NCBI GenBank assembly: GCA_933228675.1 | Contig: OW121742.1 | Span: 106,284,940 to 106,348,939 of the forward strand | Length of the DNA stretch: 64,000 bases | From: Stomorhina lunata | Lineage: Eukaryota; Arthropoda; Insecta; Diptera; Rhiniidae | Direction: 5' to 3' | Shown: positions 12,092 to 22,656 of the stretch, piece after piece | Numbering within the stretch: position 1 is the stretch's first letter | Layout: each line of letters opens with the position of its first letter | Notes under the pieces: generated by a model | Told to the model about the DNA's origin: nothing | The model's input: only the letters and a program-made list of their open reading frames with translations | The model's database searches: none | Position numbers and translations under genes: made by a program

Positions 12092-13317
12092 CAATTGTAT
12101 TTAATTTATAAGCATTAATGTGATTCTCGGGGCGGGGTTATATGGAAGCTTTAACAAAATGTGAACCGATTTCGCCCACAATACACAACTTTTACAACAT
12201 ATCAAAAATACTTTTGTCCCTCTAGCTCTTTTCGTTCTCTATCGTTCTTTTATCTGACGGACAGACGGACATAAACCCCCTTTTCTTTTTGTATTTTCGT
12301 GTTTCTGTAAGTTTTTTATATGGGAGCTATGGTCAAACGGTGACCGATTGTGATAAAATTTTTCACACTGGCTGGCATTGATATAAGACTTCCTTTAGTG
12401 GCCAAAGCTATTACAGTTTATCATTTATTGGCATTTTAGTGTATTTTAGGTGCAATTTGGGATGTTTTTGTAAGTGTTTTGTATGGGAGCTTAACCGATT
12501 TCGATGAAATTTTATACGTTGAGTAACAATTATGTAAAACTTCTTAGCTTTTTGAACTTCTTAACTTTATAAGCGAATAAGCGATTAGCCTATTCGAGGT
12601 TATATGGGAGCTATGGTCAAATGTAAACCAATTTTGCTCAATTTCAATACCAAGAAAGGAAGAATATTTGTGCCAAATTCCAGTGACCTACATCCCTTCG
12701 TTAAGGTTTTATTGTGCCGACAACAGACAGACGGACATCGCTCAATCGTCTTAGAATTTCATAAAGATTCAGAATATGCATCAATTTTGGTTTTTGAGCC
12801 AATGCAAAGGAAATTACAAAGGCAATGATAATCTCTATATACACCCCATTCTTTTTAATGGCGGGTATGAAAAGCTTAAGTAAAAAAAAAACTGCTACAA
12901 TAGTACTTTATAGTGACGACAAAAAAAGCTTAAGTGACATTAACAATTAAGTTAATTTAACAACAAGTTAATTTAATAACATTTGTAAATTATTAAATTT
13001 GGCACAGGCTCATATTTTAACCCAAGGACGATGCCTATACATTTTTGGCAAAATCGGAATACTATTTCGGGTACCTCCCATAGAAATGACTTCCCGGAAT
13101 AGAGTTTTTGGTAATTTAATGCCGCAAATTTAGTTGTATTTTAATAAAAAAAAAAATTAAAAAATTTTCTAGGAATCGGCCCATATTTGACCATATCTCC
13201 TATACAAGACATATTCTCAAAAGTAGTTTTAAATACCCATAAAAGCACAAAAGCGCTTATAAATCTAAAGAAAAATGCTTTTTACAACTAAAACTTTGCA
13301 CAGATAAATATTTTGTA
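12092..13317 (+). mobile_element. Degenerate DINE-1-like sequence
   Basis: GGTTATATGGAAGC, TATGGGAGCTATGGTCAAA and GACGGACAGACGGACAT blocks recur here. At 12600-12750 TTATATGGGAGCTATGGTC is followed by CAGACAGACGGACATCGCTC. At about 13010-13230 the same family appears in minus orientation (GGGTACCTCCCATAGAAATG, GACCATATCTCC). It is a patchwork of several old copies with unclear boundaries. Confidence 0.5.
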
Positions 13318-13327
13318 ATGTCTCAAT

Positions 13328-13629
13328 GTGAACCGCCGTGGTATAGCAGGTAAGACATCCGCCTAGCATACCAGAGGCCCAAGTTCAATCCCCGGCCAGA
13401 TTCACTTGAAAAAAATAAATTTTCAAAAAAGCGGCGGTTCACCTCATAACTCAGCTAGACACTGGTTATTGAGTATTAGGCTATGAAAAACTTCTCTAGC
13501 TAATGCATTCGCCGTTCGGAGCCGGCGTTAAAACGTAGGTCCCTTTCAATGAGTTTAAAAATAGAATCGGATGCAGCTCATTGTCTGAGAGAAGTACCCC
13601 TTGTTCCAATTGGAATGTTGTCGGGGAAT

Positions 13630-13706
<77 letters not shown>
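13328..13706 (+). mobile_element. tRNA-derived SINE with (AT)n tail and 10-bp target duplication
   Basis: The head, CCGCCGTGGTATAGCAGG through AGTTCAATCCCCGG, folds like a decayed tRNA and carries pol III A- and B-box-like motifs. The body (GTTCGGAGCCGGCGTTAAAA, then CGTAGGTCCCTTTCA) resembles SINE bodies common in flies. The 3' end is an (AT)n run of about 75 bases. ATGTCTCAAT occurs at 13318-13327 and again at 13707-13716, an exact target-site duplication that fixes both ends. Confidence 0.85.
13339..13391 (+). promoter_or_regulatory. Internal RNA polymerase III promoter (A and B boxes) of the SINE
   Basis: TGGTATAGCAGG at 13339-13350 resembles the A box (TGGYNNAGTGG). AGTTCAATCC at 13382-13391 resembles the B box (GGTTCGANTCC), with two changes. 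Their order and spacing suit a type 2 pol III promoter. Whether it still fires is unknown. Confidence 0.55.
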
Positions 13707-13711
<5 letters not shown>

Positions 13712-14659
13712 TCAATTACTGAGACATTTGTCATTCGTTCTATTTTGATCTGTCATTCTTTGTCTATACTGATCGACTCAGAATCACATTCTGAGTTAAT
13801 ATAACCATGTCCGTCCGGCTGGCTGCCCGGATATCCATGTAAGCTTGTTATCAAAGTTCATGTCGTTACTTTAAATATAATCTCATGAAGGTTGACACAG
13901 ACTCATGTTTTAGACGATCCCTATACTTTTTTTTTGACAAAATTGGATTAATATTTCGGGTACCTCCCATAGAAATGTCTTCCCGGAATAGAGTTTTTGG
14001 CTCTTTACCAAAATCTGTGTACTTAATTTTATAGGAATCGGCCCATATTTGACCATATCTCCCATACAAGACACATTTTCAAAAGTCTTTTAAATTGCAT
14101 TTTATTATTTAAACATTGCATAGATAAATATTTTATAAACATAAACCGATAAACGAAATTTGTTAATAATCGAACCACAATTACCCCAAGTCCCACATCA
14201 GGCCCTCAGACCTCAGGAAATGACATAAATTTACTTAAATCTCGAAATTTTTAAAAAATTGCACATATGTATGTACATTAGAGCGGTTTGCCTTCCATAC
14301 AAAAAAAAAGTTGTGTCAGTCACCCCCTAGGATTAAAGATAATGTTAAAACAATTCCAAAAAATATTTTTCTATTTTTTTACCACGCCTACATATACCGC
14401 CCTTTTAGTATTTTGTTCACTGTGTAGCCATTTTATGTCCGATCATAACATTTTATATATCGGCATTCGAGGCTCTGAAGGGCTACATTTCTCTCTTTGA
14501 TAGTTTTTTACTGCCACGTCAATTTATAGTCAGCACCTGGTAGACCGAGCCTTGCTCGGAGCTTTATGATAAGCATTTTGAGGAAAATTTTAAAGTTTTT
14601 TATATATTTTATATTATAAAGTGCTAAAATAAATTTAGAGGAAAGACATTGTAGAAATA

Positions 14660-15370
14660 CTCAGTTAATTTTGAATTATTTGATTTATTTTGTCCGACCA
14701 ACACATAGTTTGTATAGTTTACAGTTTAACTCATTTTGAATAATTTTGGAAATTATTCATATCAACAGAAACCTCTGTCGACTCATGCGCAACAACTTTG
14801 CTAAAGATTATAGTCTGATCAAATGCACAGTTTACGATTTAATTCATTTTGAGTAGTTTTCTGTGGCGCCACCTGTCGGACTTTGCTTATTCCAATTCAT
14901 AAAACTTCTTCGGCTTATCCGTAACAACTTTGCTGAAGATTATAGCAGGATTAAATGTACAGCATACGATTAAATTAACTTTGAGTAAATTTCAGTATCG
15001 CCACCTGTCGAAATTTCGTCATACCAACTAAGAAACCTTCGTCGGCTCATGTGCAACAACTTTGCTAAAGATTGTAGCATGATTAAATGTACAGACTACG
15101 ATTAAATTGACTTTGAGTAAGTTTCTGTAGCGCCACCTGTCGGAAATTATTCATACCAACTAAAAAGCCTTCGTCGGCTCATGCGCTACAACTTTGCTAA
15201 AGATCATAGCATGATCAAATGTACAGTTTACGATTTAATTAATTTTTAGTAATTTTCAGTGGCGCCATCTGTCGGAAATTAGTCTTATCAACTTTAAAAC
15301 CTTCGCCGGCTTATCCGCAACATCTTCGCTAAAGAGCATAACATGATCAAATTCACAGTTTACTATTCTA
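14660..15370 (+). repeat. 132-bp tandem repeat, about five units, inside the hAT-like element
   Basis: AACAACTTTGCTAAAGATTA or close variants start at 14791, 14923, 15055, 15186 and 15318, so the period is 131-132 bp. Each unit also contains GCGCCACCTGTCGG, TTCGTCGGCTCATG and a GATCAAATGTACAG block. Units differ at perhaps 10-20% of positions by eye. Confidence 0.85.
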
Positions 15371-15996
15371 TAAAGAACATACATACAGACAAACATTCAT
15401 TTGTTTAAAATAATACTAATTTGTCCCCCTTTTTATTCCCTAATTTCTAAAAGTTCCATATGTATATTTGGTACTTTTTTGGTGCCAATTGAATTCGGTA
15501 TATTTTTTTAAAACGCATTTAACATAATGTATAATGTCCCTATTGATGTTACTTTGGAGATGTTAAGTTATCATTTTATCCCTTTTTTACCCATTTTGGC
15601 TCCAAAATCAAAAAAGTACCAAATACGTGTTTCATGTTTTTTTTACATCTATTGATTGCAGTACCAAGTTTCTTTCTATATTCTTAAGTTTAAAATATAA
15701 GAGTGGGTTAAAAAGGTGCCAAAAAAACTATTTTCACCCTTTTTTACCCCCTATCGGACATAGTTTCAAAAAAGTACCAAACACCTGTCCGCTTATTTTC
15801 AAAGCTGTTTAAAACGTAATTTTAATTTTGTTTCTATACCTATTACTTTAGGAGACATAGCGTTTTCGATTTTTTCCCCTTTTTACCCGTTTTTACCCAC
15901 TTAGAGGTAAAAGTTCCAAAAGTCCCTTCTTCTTCTCCCTATACATCAAAAAAGATACCCACTGTCCAAATTTTATCGAGCCGTTTTCGAGATAGC

Positions 15997-16001
<5 letters not shown>

Positions 16002-16065
<64 letters not shown>
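16002..16065. repeat. (AT)n microsatellite
   Basis: About 64 bases of alternating T and A lie inside the hAT-like element, just left of its right inverted arm. Confidence 0.95.
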
Positions 16066-16069
<4 letters not shown>

Positions 16070-16470
16070 TAACAGATAACTTTTAAAAACTAGATTTTTA
16101 CTCGATTTTAAAAAGTAGTGACTAGAAATTGACGAGGTTGTAAAAAACTATCAAAGAGAGAAATGTAGCCTTTACAGAGCCCTATACATCGATGTATAAA
16201 GTGTTATGATTGGACTAAAGATGTCGACACAGTTAACAAAATACAAAAAGGGCGGTATTTGTAAAAAAAAAAAACAAATTTTTAGAATTATTTTTACATT
16301 ATCTTTAGTCCTAGGGGGTGACTGACTCAACTTTTTTTTCGAACCACTCTAATGTACATGTATGTCCCTAAAACTTAGGGTAAACTTGTTAAACTGTTAG
16401 TTCATATTTAGTCTTAGTAGTGAAGGGTATCATATAGTCGGGCTTGACCGACTATAGCTTTTTACTTGTT

Positions 16471-16838
16471 CCTAGTTTTTCGAATAACCTCCTAAATTTT
16501 TTTACAACCAATTAAAGTTACTACACTTGGATATAGGCAGTTCAATAAAGGGCGATATATTTCATAGTGTTCAGATTTTGCAATGGATGTGTCAATTTGG
16601 ACAAGTTTAGTTGAGTTCAATGAATATCAATTCTATTAGGATACTAATTATTATTAAAAATCTGTTTATATAGATGAAATTCATAAATGTTTTTAATCCT
16701 ATACAGTCAATAAGCTCCCCTTTTTTTTTTTGTTGGTTTGCAAAACATTATAATTCGTATTCATTTTGTTTAAAAACTTAGAAATAATTCGCATTTTAAG
16801 TTTCGTTATATTATTCTGAAAAGACAAATTAATAAAAA
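16471..16838. other. Unassigned AT-rich sequence
   Basis: Nothing is recognised between two divergently oriented DINE-like elements. Confidence 0.4.
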
Positions 16839-17401
16839 AAAGTAAGAAAGCCCGACCATACAATACCCTTTACCACTAAGGTCAAATGTGTTCTTTTTCC
16901 TGTATAAAGACAAATATTTGCTAAATTTTGCCATCGTTCAAACATATTCTCAAAACTTATAGGGTAGAAGGGGGAGCATTTGCCACTTTTTTTTTTAAAG
17001 TGCTCTAGGTTTCTTACCATGAGAGTTATCACAATTTTTTTGTTCTTCATAGGTACCTATATATGTTAGCTTTAAACTGTGTAGGTTCAGATTGCCTACG
17101 GCTTTTCTTTATGTATCAAATTTGAAAAATAGCAAATTAACTAAAAGTGGCCAATGTGCCCCATCCATGGGGCACATTTACCAATAAGTTTGGTACAAAA
17201 AAGAAGTAAAAAAATGTTTGTAATAAAATAAATTTTAATTTCTATAAAGCTTAAATATAAACAATAAACAAACCAAAAAATTAATTCAAGTTTATTTGAC
17301 ATGGATAAATTAACAAAACAGTAAAAAATTCAGAGATCAAAATTTAAACTATTGGGCCTCTGTTAACATTGTACTGTGACATATCAACGTTAAAAAAAAA
17401 A

Positions 17402-19592
17402 CAAGTAAGAGTGGTATATTCGGCTTTGCCGAATCTTGGATACCCTTCACCAATGGTGATGCAAAAGTACTTAATGTAAGTAGCAAAATTTGGTTATATT
17501 AGTATTATATGCAAAGAGTCTTTAAAATTAAGAGTCGGAAAAAGAAAAGCTTTTCGGTGGCGTCATCATCTAGAATAGTTATGCACCCAAAGGTTAGGTT
17601 GGGCAGGTGACTGATGTCTAGGGAAGCTTCACTTGAAATCTAAAGTGGTCCCTTTGTGTATGATAATGATTACTAGACTACAAGTAGAGAATGCATATTT
17701 AAGCCAGCCAGTAGCTTCGAAATAAAATAGACACATATTTTACGAACATTTAATAAAGTTCGATAGACCAGATAAACCATGCAGAAAAGATGCTTCAAAA
17801 TGTAGATGCCCTTACATTTGCAATAGCACATCGATTTGATGAAGTTTAAGTATTCTGGCATGCAACCCAAGAACACAGTGCCCAGTGAGGGTTGTGTACT
17901 TTAATTCATACGAATTGTCCAACTATTAAAAGTTCATGATTAGTTATGTAAAACTCTGAAGTTAGCGGACTGATTTAGGTCAAAGCTTTAACAATGATAA
18001 GCCATAAAATTATAGGGTATACACTCTTAGTTTTAGATACATACGTGAAATATATAGCTTTTGAATGGATGGATATCAGCTTTGTCGGAAAAGTTATTAA
18101 AGATTTACTTATTTATCTGAAGTTAGTTAATTAATTAAAATGAACACTTCATCAATAATATTTGGGATGTATTGTTCTTTCGATCTGTCCGATGGATGTT
18201 TGGAAAGTTTTGCTCTAGTTCCTTGTGCAATTTTAATGTGATTTAATTTATCAGCATTAAATCGATTCCCGGTCGGGGTTATATGGGAGATTTCACTAAA
18301 TGTGAATAGAGCTCGCCCATTTTCAATATCGAACTTTTCAAGAGATCAGAAATACTTTTGTCAAATATTGTCCCTCTAGAAAGTTTATTTTAGGCGCTAT
18401 CGCCCTGAATATCAATATTGTACAACGTCTTTATACTAAATGTCATCATCGTATCTTAGGCGAAGTTATAAGGGATCAATTGTCAAACGTGAACGGATTT
18501 CTCCCAATTGCAATTAAAAAATTTAAATTTTCGTTGATATGTGAGATACTTACATACATATGTAGGTTTTGAACGGATATCATGTAATTAGCTGCATTTT
18601 TGTACTTCCTAGGAAGATTACCTATAATTTGATATATAATACATTCTCAAATGTTATCATAATGTTCAAAAGTCAGACACAAAATTAAGATAAATGCAGT
18701 GTGTCTGTCTGCTAAAACCAGATTTGTGGAGCTCCTGAATTGTCCCACCCTGAATTTCAACATTGGACAAACAAACAGACGGACAGACAGATAGACAGAC
18801 AGACAAACAGACGGACGGACGGACGAAGGTCGCGAAATCCATTCTCCTGCCGATTCTGAGTTGATCGGTACAGTTTGAATGGTATTCGTAATCAGATTTG
18901 TGGAGTTTAGATTTTAGAAAATCCTCACACAAAGAACGATGTCAAATTTCATCACAATCGGTCCATAAACACCTGAGATATCGCTGAAACAATACTTACA
19001 AAATGTAAACAAAATTTCTTAGACACGTACTTTAGGCAATTTGCTGTACATCAAATGTAGTGTTATGGCGATATCTCAATTGTTTATGGACCGCTTTTGA
19101 TAAAATTTAATAACGTGCTTGGCGGGGGAATTTCCTAAAATCTGATATAAAATTTATGTAGGTCCGTGCTAAAGGAGGATGGTTTTTCCTATTTCTGCAT
19201 TTCATTTTTTTCAACAAACATTCTCTAATGCGAACTTTGGGCAATTTGCGATACATCAAATTCAGTGTTTTGGCGATATCTCAGTTGTTTATGGACCGAT
19301 TTTGATAAAATTTTACAGAGTGATTTGGAAAACTATTTCCTACAATCTGATATATAACGTATTATCACATGTACACCAGAAGTATCTTCTTTCTCTTGTT
19401 ATTTAAAAGTGTGTTTCAATCAAAAATTTTACAATTTTCGTCTAATTTTTGGTTTTTTTTCGATATTTTCGGTGTTTAAAAACCGATTTTAATGAAATTT
19501 AATAGCGTTCATTGCGGGAGAATTTCCTAAAATCTGATATATAATTTATGTAAGTCCATCCTCCAGGGGCTTCAGAAACTTGATTTCAACAG

Positions 19593-19630
<38 letters not shown>

Positions 19631-19768
19631 GGACATCGCTTAATCGATTCTCCTCCCGATTCTGAGTCGATCGGTATAATTTTTATGGGGTCTACGATCA
19701 CTAATAAAAAAATTACAAACGGAATCACAAACTTATAATACCCTTTCACCTATTGGTGAAGGGTATAA
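17402..19768. mobile_element. Innermost DINE-like composite in the nest
   Basis: The left tip is CAAGTAAGAGTGGTATATTC, then GGCTTTGCCGAA and ATACCCTTCACCAATGGTG. The right tip is ATACCCTTTCACCTATTGGT, then GAAGGGTAT. The section at about 18600-19768 is the inverted counterpart of 9484-10800. The 18240-18500 section (GGTCGGGGTTATATGGGAG) matches 12115-12300 in the same orientation. The element is therefore a composite or a rearranged pair of copies. Confidence 0.5.
17575..17890 (-). repeat. Dispersed repeat related to the LINE 3' fragment at 34865-35248
   Basis: GTCTAGGGAAGCTTCACTTG, then TGGTCCCTTTGTGTATGATA, and farther right TATTCTGGCATGCAACCC and CAGTGCCCAGTGAGGG, line up in order with AAGTAAGCTTCACTTGGGCC and AGCATGCAACGCAAAT at 34883-35170. 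Divergence is high. No frame survives. Confidence 0.45.
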
Positions 19769-21108
19769 AAATGTTAAGATGGAAGATGGATTGGGCCTTG
19801 CAACCAAAATACGATATCCTTTTTAAGGATATTGCAGATGTCGGGCTCAAAAAAGTGTCGACGAGCTGCTTTGTTATATGTGTATGGCAAATGTGCCCCA
19901 GGTAGAGTCGTTAGATGTAAAGAACTATTTTTCACATAAGAAATAGATTTATTAATAAAAACTTAAAATATTTGTTCTCAATACTATATTGTTTATTAAA
20001 CTAATGAATAATTTCTTAGGATTTCTTAGGAAAATATTACAAAAATACTTGTAGCAAAATATTTTTTCAGGATCTGCTGAAACAGAAAATCACACCTGAT
20101 GTTTTAAATATGAAAGCTACAGCAGTCAAAATTTGAGATATAGAATATCAGTGATAAACGAATATAAAAACGATTACAGCATCAAAAAAGATAAGTTAGT
20201 TTTCAAGAAAATTAGTGTTGGCAAATGTGCCCCTATGGCAAATGGTTCCCCTCCTACCCTACATTTAAGCTGTTTCCGTCATTTGGACTTATATGAGAGC
20301 TAGGGTCAAATGTGGACCGATAATCTCGAAATCTGGCAAATTAATTACAGTTGTTACAAAAATTATGTATGCAAAAAAATAAACTTAAAATTCTGAATTT
20401 TGTCTCATTTAGAGCGTTTTGGGAAAAGAGTTTGTATGGGAGCTATGGTCAAATGTGGACCGATTTCAAACGAAATTTGGTACAGTAATTTAAGTTTACA
20501 TAAGCAGTATTTGTTTTAAATTTCATGAAAAAATATTGATATTTGTGGCCAATATATCAATTCCTGGAAGTGGGACCTATGGGAGGTACCATAAATAATA
20601 GACCGATTTTAACCAATTTCAATAGCCATGGTCCGATTATCAATAAATGATGATAAAAATGATCTGTGCCAAATTTCATCAAATTATCTTTAGAATTGCG
20701 ACCTGTAGTTTGATTACAAGGTTTACATGGGAGTCCAGCCAGTCAGCCAGACGGACGGACGAACGGACATCGCTAAATCGACTGAGAAAGTGATTCTAAG
20801 CCTATTGGTATACTAAAAAGTAGGTCTAAGACAAATATTTCTATGCGTTACATACATCAGCACAAACTTATAATACCCTTTCCACCTATGGTGGTGAAGG
20901 GTATAAAAACTTGGTACCGTTTATTTTTTATTTGGAGGCTTTGACATAAATTATCCGAAAGTAATATTACCTACAATTGTAAAATATATCGGCACAATTG
21001 TACCACAAAGCCCAACACTAGTCGTCAAAGAAAATGTCAGTGTCAATAAAATTTTTAACATTTTTATAATGTTCATATTTTTTTATTACAACTACCCACA
21101 AATAAGTA

Positions 21109-22075
21109 CATCCCAGTAAAAAATATATGGATTAATCCATAATCGAGCAACAAAGGAGTAATGACTTGTTCATCCATTTGGAGTAATAAGCGAGCTATCG
21201 AAACTTTTTATTTTGTTTTGTTGTTTATGCCTCGCTTAATACTCCAAATGGATCAACGAGGGATGCATCAGTTCGTTTTTTTTTTCTTTGACATAACAAA
21301 AAATATTTTGCTCAAATTAAATTGAAATGGATCAAAAAATAAACAAATACAATTTTTTTACTTTTTTTGTTTCGGTAATTGGTGAATTTTTTATTGCATG
21401 TTTTAAATAATATATTACGTGTTGTCTTTTCTTTAAAACTAATTTGAACTAACTTTTAATTCTAGAGCTTTAGAAGAGGAAGCCCTACGCACAGCCGAAG
21501 AAGTTGCCGCACGTAAGGCTAAAGAAGAAGCTGCTCGCCAGGCAGAAGAAGCCGCTTGTCAGTCAGAAGAGTCTGCACGTCTAGCCGAAGAGTAACGCAA
21601 ACGCCAAGAAGAGGAGGAAGAAATGAACCGTTTGGCTGAAATCGAAAGACAAGCTGAGGAAGCTATCAAAGCCGCCAAGGAAGCTGAACAAAAGTAGATA
21701 AAATCTACAATAAATTTTAAATTTTGCGCTTACATTTGAGTTTTCTTAATTTTCCAGAGCCCTTGAAGGCACGTTTCCAACATACATAAATAAAAATCAA
21801 TATTTTCTTATTTTTGTAAAAAATAACCAAATTTGTATTTTATATAAATGTTTACTCCCTTTATGCTTCTTTAGGAGACAAAAACGATTACTCTCTCTGT
21901 CGTCATTTTCAAGACTAAAGGGAGCACTCCATAAGGAGCTTAAAAGGAGTGCTCGTGTCTGCGGACATGCTGTGTTAAAAATCCTATGAGTTTCGGAGTT
22001 TTATGGAGTAATCCATTACTCGCAAAGGAGCGCTCCAAGAGTACTCTTTGGATGATCCTATTTTTTACTGGGATG
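21109..22075. mobile_element. TIR-bounded element carrying a host-like exon (Pack-type candidate)
   Basis: CATCCCAGTAAAAAATA begins at 21109 and its exact reverse complement ends at 22075. Subterminal regions on both sides are dense in GGAGTAATG, ACTCCAAATGGATC and GGAGCACTCC motifs in both orientations, as in MITE ends. The middle (about 21420-21790) is of different composition and contains the coiled-coil exon described next. No clear target duplication was found; only AT directly flanks CCCAGT. Confidence 0.6.
21466..21693 (+). pseudogene. Ala/Glu/Lys-rich coiled-coil exon with one premature stop
   Basis: A TTTTAATTCTAG acceptor precedes an exon that reads ALEEEALRTAEEVAARKAKE and on through Ala/Glu/Arg-rich heptad-like sequence to EAEQK. 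GTAGAT follows at 21694 as a possible donor. A second acceptor (TTTCTTAATTTTCCAG, ending 21757) is followed by AGCCCTTGAAGGC in matching phase, giving K|ALEGTFP. One codon is broken: GAG TAA CGC at 21593-21595 where GAA would fit. The rest of the 76-codon frame is open. The composition predicts a long single alpha-helix or coiled coil such as in microtubule- or actin-associated proteins. I do not recognise the parent gene. It could instead be a diverged exon of a real neighbouring gene, but the stop and the flanking TIRs favour a captured, dead fragment. Confidence 0.6.
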
Positions 22076-22655
22076 ATGTACACTTACACATACATATGAA
22101 CTATGTTGTGCATTCAATACTCTCAATCATTCTACATTACTCGCATTTTCATTGTTGTCCTGCCGCAACAAATCCTTTACTAATGCGTTTTTTTAGGTTT
22201 ATTCCAACAATTTTTATATAAAATATTTGCTTTTTACTCTTATGTTGTTATTTCCTTTTTTTATTTTTTGTTAAAAAATCTCTCATTGTTTTTTAAAATC
22301 TTTTATATGTATGTGTGTAACGTCCTTGTTTTATCCCTTTTTTCTTATTTTGTTGTGGCTGTTGTCTAGCGGAAAGGGGGCTTTTTTTTGTCTAATGTTT
22401 ACGCAAATGTTTGTATGTGTTTGTCTGTCTGTCTGTCAGTTTTTTGTCTGTGTCAGTTGTGTTTGTTGCCTCATCATTGAGGAAGTTAAAGCGTAAAACA
22501 TTAGCTAAGGCTCATCTATATTTTACTGTTTGGTTTTATGGCTTGGAGCGTTTCTTTTCAGATTTACTTGAAAAAATGTTGGCCAAGGTTTAATTATTAT
22601 GAATTACGTTTAAGAAATGGGGATGTTAACGCTTTAAGGTATGAAAGCCTAAGTA
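22076..22655. other. Non-coding spacer before minisatellite A
   Basis: T-rich sequence with a short GTCTGTCTGTCTGTCAG run at about 22422. No gene or element boundary was recognised. Confidence 0.4.
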
Positions 22656-22656
22656 A

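Larger units (their letters stand above)
14279..16351. mobile_element. hAT-like non-autonomous element with ~230-bp terminal inverted repeats
   Basis: ATGTACAT occurs at 14271-14278 and 16352-16359, an exact 8-bp target duplication. The termini are TAGAGCGGTT and, from the right, TAGAGTGGTT, which fit the YARNG hAT end consensus. The inverted arms (about 14279-14520 and 16125-16351) share CAGTCACCCCCTAGG, AAGATAATGT, GCGGTAT(A)TGT and AAAAACTATCAAAGAGAGAA. No transposase frame is present. The interior holds a 132-bp tandem repeat, then degenerate blocks around GTACCAAATAC and CCCTTTTTACCC, then an (AT)n tract. Confidence 0.75.
13717..16470 (-). mobile_element. DINE-1-like element, minus orientation, split by a hAT-like insertion
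   Basis: On the minus strand the left part holds GACGGACATGG, AACTCAGAATGTGATTC and GAGTCGATCAGTATAG. The 13905-14060 part holds TATGGGAGATATGGTCAAAT. The 5' tip at 16390-16470 reads, on the minus strand, ACAAGTAAAAAGCTATAGTC, then GGTCAAGCCCGACTATATG and ATACCCTTCAC. These match the elements at 41487 and 42307. The hAT-like element at 14279-16351 interrupts it. Confidence 0.55.
16962..20259. mobile_element. TA-flanked TIR transposon (non-autonomous) nested in the DINE-like element
   Basis: The left end is GGGTAGAAGGGGGAGCATTT. The right end read inward is GGGTAGGAGGGGAACCATTT; both continue GCCA. TA flanks both sides (16960-16961, 20260-20261), and the empty site is visible in the sister copy (ACTTATATATTTAAG at 41620 and 42440). 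Excluding the element nested inside it, it is about 930 bp with no transposase. GTGCCCC-rich palindromic blocks sit near both ends (17155-17180, 19888-19900, 20228). The class is probably Tc1/mariner-like by its TA target, which is inference. Confidence 0.7.
16840..20906 (+). mobile_element. DINE-1-like element, interrupted by a nested insertion
   Basis: It starts AAGTAAGAAAGCCCGACCAT, then ATACCCTTTACCACTAAGGT. It ends with CTTATAATACCCTTT and the hairpin CACCTATGGTGGTGAAGGGT. Left (16840-16961) and right (20260-20906) parts align end to end with the uninterrupted copies at 41487-42260 and 42307-43060. Removing the insertion leaves about 767 bp, matching those copies (774 and 754 bp). TGGGAGCTATGGTCAAATGT and GACGGACGGACGAACGGAC lie in the right part. 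Confidence 0.6.

Noticed and set aside
13333..13400. A functional tRNA gene
   Set aside because: The A and B boxes are imperfect, the cloverleaf is decayed, and the sequence continues into a SINE body with (AT)n tail and target duplication.
22411..22593. A small secreted or membrane protein with Val/Cys-rich N-terminus
   Set aside because: The frame depends on a GTCT microsatellite and has no supporting signals.
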